The notes under the pieces were generated by a model, which worked only from the letters and a program-made list of their open reading frames with translations, was not told the DNA's origin and did not search any database. A stretch of DNA of 6,830 nt from Deltaproteobacteria bacterium. Lineage in GTDB: Bacteria; Desulfobacterota; Syntrophia; Syntrophales; Smithellaceae. The position numbers and the translations under genes were made by a program. The DNA lies in the NCBI GenBank assembly GCA_017860985.1, contig JAGFXG010000063.1:1-6830 (forward strand), read 5' to 3'. Below are positions 5,589 through 6,830 of this stretch, piece after piece (position 1 is the stretch's first letter; the number at the start of each line of letters is the position of its first letter).

Positions 5589-5605
5589 ACCATTGAGTAA
5601 ATGGT
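5589..5605. repeat. Short inverted repeat upstream of the GNAT/acyl-CoA synthetase gene
   Basis: ACCATT (5589-5594) and AATGGT (5600-5605) form a perfect 6-bp inverted repeat with a 5-base spacer, about 70 bases before the start codon. It is the only structured element I see in the 138 AT-rich bases between the tRNA terminator and the gene. No convincing promoter pair was found there. It may be a regulator site or chance. Confidence 0.25.
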
Positions 5606-5664
5606 TGGAAGACATTCAGTCACGGTGAAGAAATTTTAATTGCTGTTTTGGACTATTACAATTC

Positions 5665-5669
5665 AGAGG
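5665..5669 (+). promoter_or_regulatory. Ribosome binding site that decides the GNAT-fusion start
   Basis: AGAGG lies seven bases before the ATG at 5677. Later in-frame ATGs at 5683 and 5698 are 13 and 28 bases away, and an in-frame stop (TAA, 5674-5676) closes the frame just upstream, so 5677 is the favoured start. Confidence 0.6.
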
Positions 5670-5676
5670 CTGGTAA

Positions 5677-6830
5677 ATGGATATGAAAAATAATAATATG
5701 AATCTCGAGAAGTACACGCAGTCCATCGCCCTGAAGGACGGTTCCATGATTAATTTGAGAGCCATCAGGGTTGATGATGAAGAAAAACTGATTGCCTTTG
5801 TAAATCGTCTCAGCGATCGCAGCAAATTTCTCCGTTTTTCCGGGATCACCACCTTTACGCCAGAAGATGCCCGCCGCCATGCAACCGTCGATTACAATGA
5901 CCGGTTTGCCATCGTGGCTATCCGTGGGGAAGGGACGGATGAAAAGATCATCGGGGTCGGGCGGTATCAGAGGATAGACAATTCCAATAAAGCTGAAACA
6001 TTCGCCGTCGTTGAAGATTGCTATCAAAAAATGGGAATCGGGACCCATCTGTTCGTGATGCTGGCTTATGCAGCAAAGGAACACGGTATTGATTTTTTCG
6101 AAGTGGAGATTCTTCGCGAGAACACAGAAGTAATCAAAACGATGCAGCGAAGCGGACTTGAACTGGTCGGCAAATCGGAGAAGGATGACAAATGGAGAGC
6201 AACATACCGTCTTGCAACAACTCCTTCTGCTGAAAACAAACAGGAAGAACACGAGAAAATATCTTCTGTCGCGTCCATCACAAGATTTATGAGGCCAAAG
6301 TCCATAGCCGTACTGGGAGCGTCTAATAAGCCCGGCATCGGCAATGAGTTTATCAAAAACCTGATTGGCTACGGTTACAAGGGCGTTATCTACCCCATTA
6401 ATCCCCGGGCAGAACATATTTCGTATATCAAAGCGTATCCATCCATTATGGATGTGCCGGGCGATGTCGATCTCGCGGTAATGGTTGTTGCCAGCGAAAA
6501 GGTGCAGCCGCTGGTTGAAGAATGCGCGAAAAAGGGCGTAAAGGCATTGGTGGTTATAACGGCCGGATTTTCGGAAATGGGCGGGGAGGGTATCGAAAGA
6601 GAAAAAAAGCTGATCAGTGCAGCCAGGGCTTATGGCATGCGCATTATCGGCCCCAACTGTCTCGGCATTATCAATAACGATCCCGATGTCAGCATGAATG
6701 CATCATTCGCAGGTGGTGGTAACGTGCGGTTTGGCAAAATCGCGTTGGGTTCACAAAGCGGCGCTCTGGGTGGGGCTCTCCTGCTATACTGCAGAAACAT
6801 CGGTATGGGACTATCCAGTTTTTTCAGCAT
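5677..6830 (+). CDS. GNAT acetyltransferase fused to an ADP-forming acyl-CoA synthetase module (Pat-like), 3' end outside the window
   Basis: The frame is open from the ATG at 5677 to the window end, 384 codons with no stop, so the protein is truncated by the window only. Residues about 18-178 form a GNAT domain with the acetyl-CoA pyrophosphate-binding motif QKMGIGT (117-123). From about residue 197 a CoA-binding Rossmann domain begins (FMRPKSIAVLGASNKPGIGN, ending at 223), followed by RIIGPNCLG (322-330). The succinyl-CoA-ligase-like domain starts near KIALGSQSGALGG (354-366). An ATP-grasp domain is expected beyond the edge. Such fusions are either protein lysine acetyltransferases, as E. 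coli PatZ/YfiQ (GNAT at the C terminus) and Streptomyces PatA (GNAT at the N terminus), or active acyl-CoA synthetases. The deciding phosphohistidine lies outside the window. It is separated from the upstream tRNA unit by a terminator. Confidence 0.9.
   Translation, partial: MDMKNNNMNLEKYTQSIALKDGSMINLRAIRVDDEEKLIAFVNRLSDRSKFLRFSGITTFTPEDARRHATVDYNDRFAIVAIRGEGTDEKIIGVGRYQRIDNSNKAETFAVVEDCYQKMGIGTHLFVMLAYAAKEHGIDFFEVEILRENTEVIKTMQRSGLELVGKSEKDDKWRATYRLATTPSAENKQEEHEKISSVASITRFMRPKSIAVLGASNKPGIGNEFIKNLIGYGYKGVIYPINPRAEHISYIKAYPSIMDVPGDVDLAVMVVASEKVQPLVEECAKKGVKALVVITAGFSEMGGEGIEREKKLISAARAYGMRIIGPNCLGIINNDPDVSMNASFAGGGNVRFGKIALGSQSGALGGALLLYCRNIGMGLSSFFS

Noticed and set aside
5567..5676. Possible promoter for the GNAT fusion (TACAAT at 5657-5662)
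   Set aside because: The -10 match is good, but the -35 region is poor (TTTTAA). The predicted start would fall within or just before the ribosome binding site. Not strong enough to list.
5656..6417. Long minus-strand reading frame (253 aa)
   Set aside because: It lies antisense to the GNAT/acyl-CoA synthetase gene, whose plus-strand translation carries clear domain motifs. The antisense product shows no recognisable family, no ribosome site and many Cys and Phe runs.
1..6830. CRISPR array, insertion sequence, toxin-antitoxin pair or defence system
   Set aside because: No regularly spaced repeats, transposase-like frames, terminal inverted repeats or defence domains were seen on either strand. 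All sizeable frames are explained by housekeeping genes.

Overview
The window looks like an ordinary chromosomal segment of a Gram-negative bacterium. The gene content (ftsH, an N-terminally extended folP, acpS, tsaE, a lysC with tandem ACT domains, and a GNAT/acyl-CoA-synthetase fusion) suggests Desulfobacterota (the former Deltaproteobacteria), perhaps near Syntrophus or Smithella. That placement is inferred from gene order and protein style, not from a database match. I see no phage, transposon, CRISPR or plasmid signature.

Positions 1-4618 carry a run of same-strand (+) genes. First comes the C-terminal third of the FtsH protease, cut by the window edge, followed by a 149-base gap with two inverted repeats. 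Then come folP (dihydropteroate synthase), acpS (holo-ACP synthase), tsaE (tRNA t6A ATPase subunit), lysC (aspartate kinase) and a small membrane-anchored helix-hairpin-helix protein. From folP onward the gaps are 9, 29, 3 and 3 bases, so these five genes probably form one operon. It joins folate, acyl-carrier-protein, tRNA-modification and aspartate-family amino acid functions. lysC contains a near-perfect internal ribosome binding site and an in-frame ATG at codon 247, exactly where a separate regulatory (beta) subunit would begin.

Positions 4619-5281 hold a convergent gene on the minus strand, a secreted or periplasmic lytic transglycosylase with an N-terminal DUF4124-type segment. It has a promoter-like element so close to its ATG that the transcript could be nearly leaderless. 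Positions 5282-5413 form a divergent spacer that also holds a TTGACA element for the next gene.

Positions 5414-5538 are a stand-alone tRNA-Pro (anticodon GGG, CCA encoded) with its own candidate promoter and a rho-independent terminator.

Positions 5677-6830 hold the start of a large (+) gene that runs off the window. It encodes an N-terminal GNAT acetyltransferase domain fused to an ADP-forming acyl-CoA synthetase / Pat-type module.

No clearly undescribed system is visible. The items most worth a second look are the internal lysC start, the domain order of the GNAT fusion, the N-terminal extension of FolP and the apparently condensed folP-acpS-tsaE gene order.
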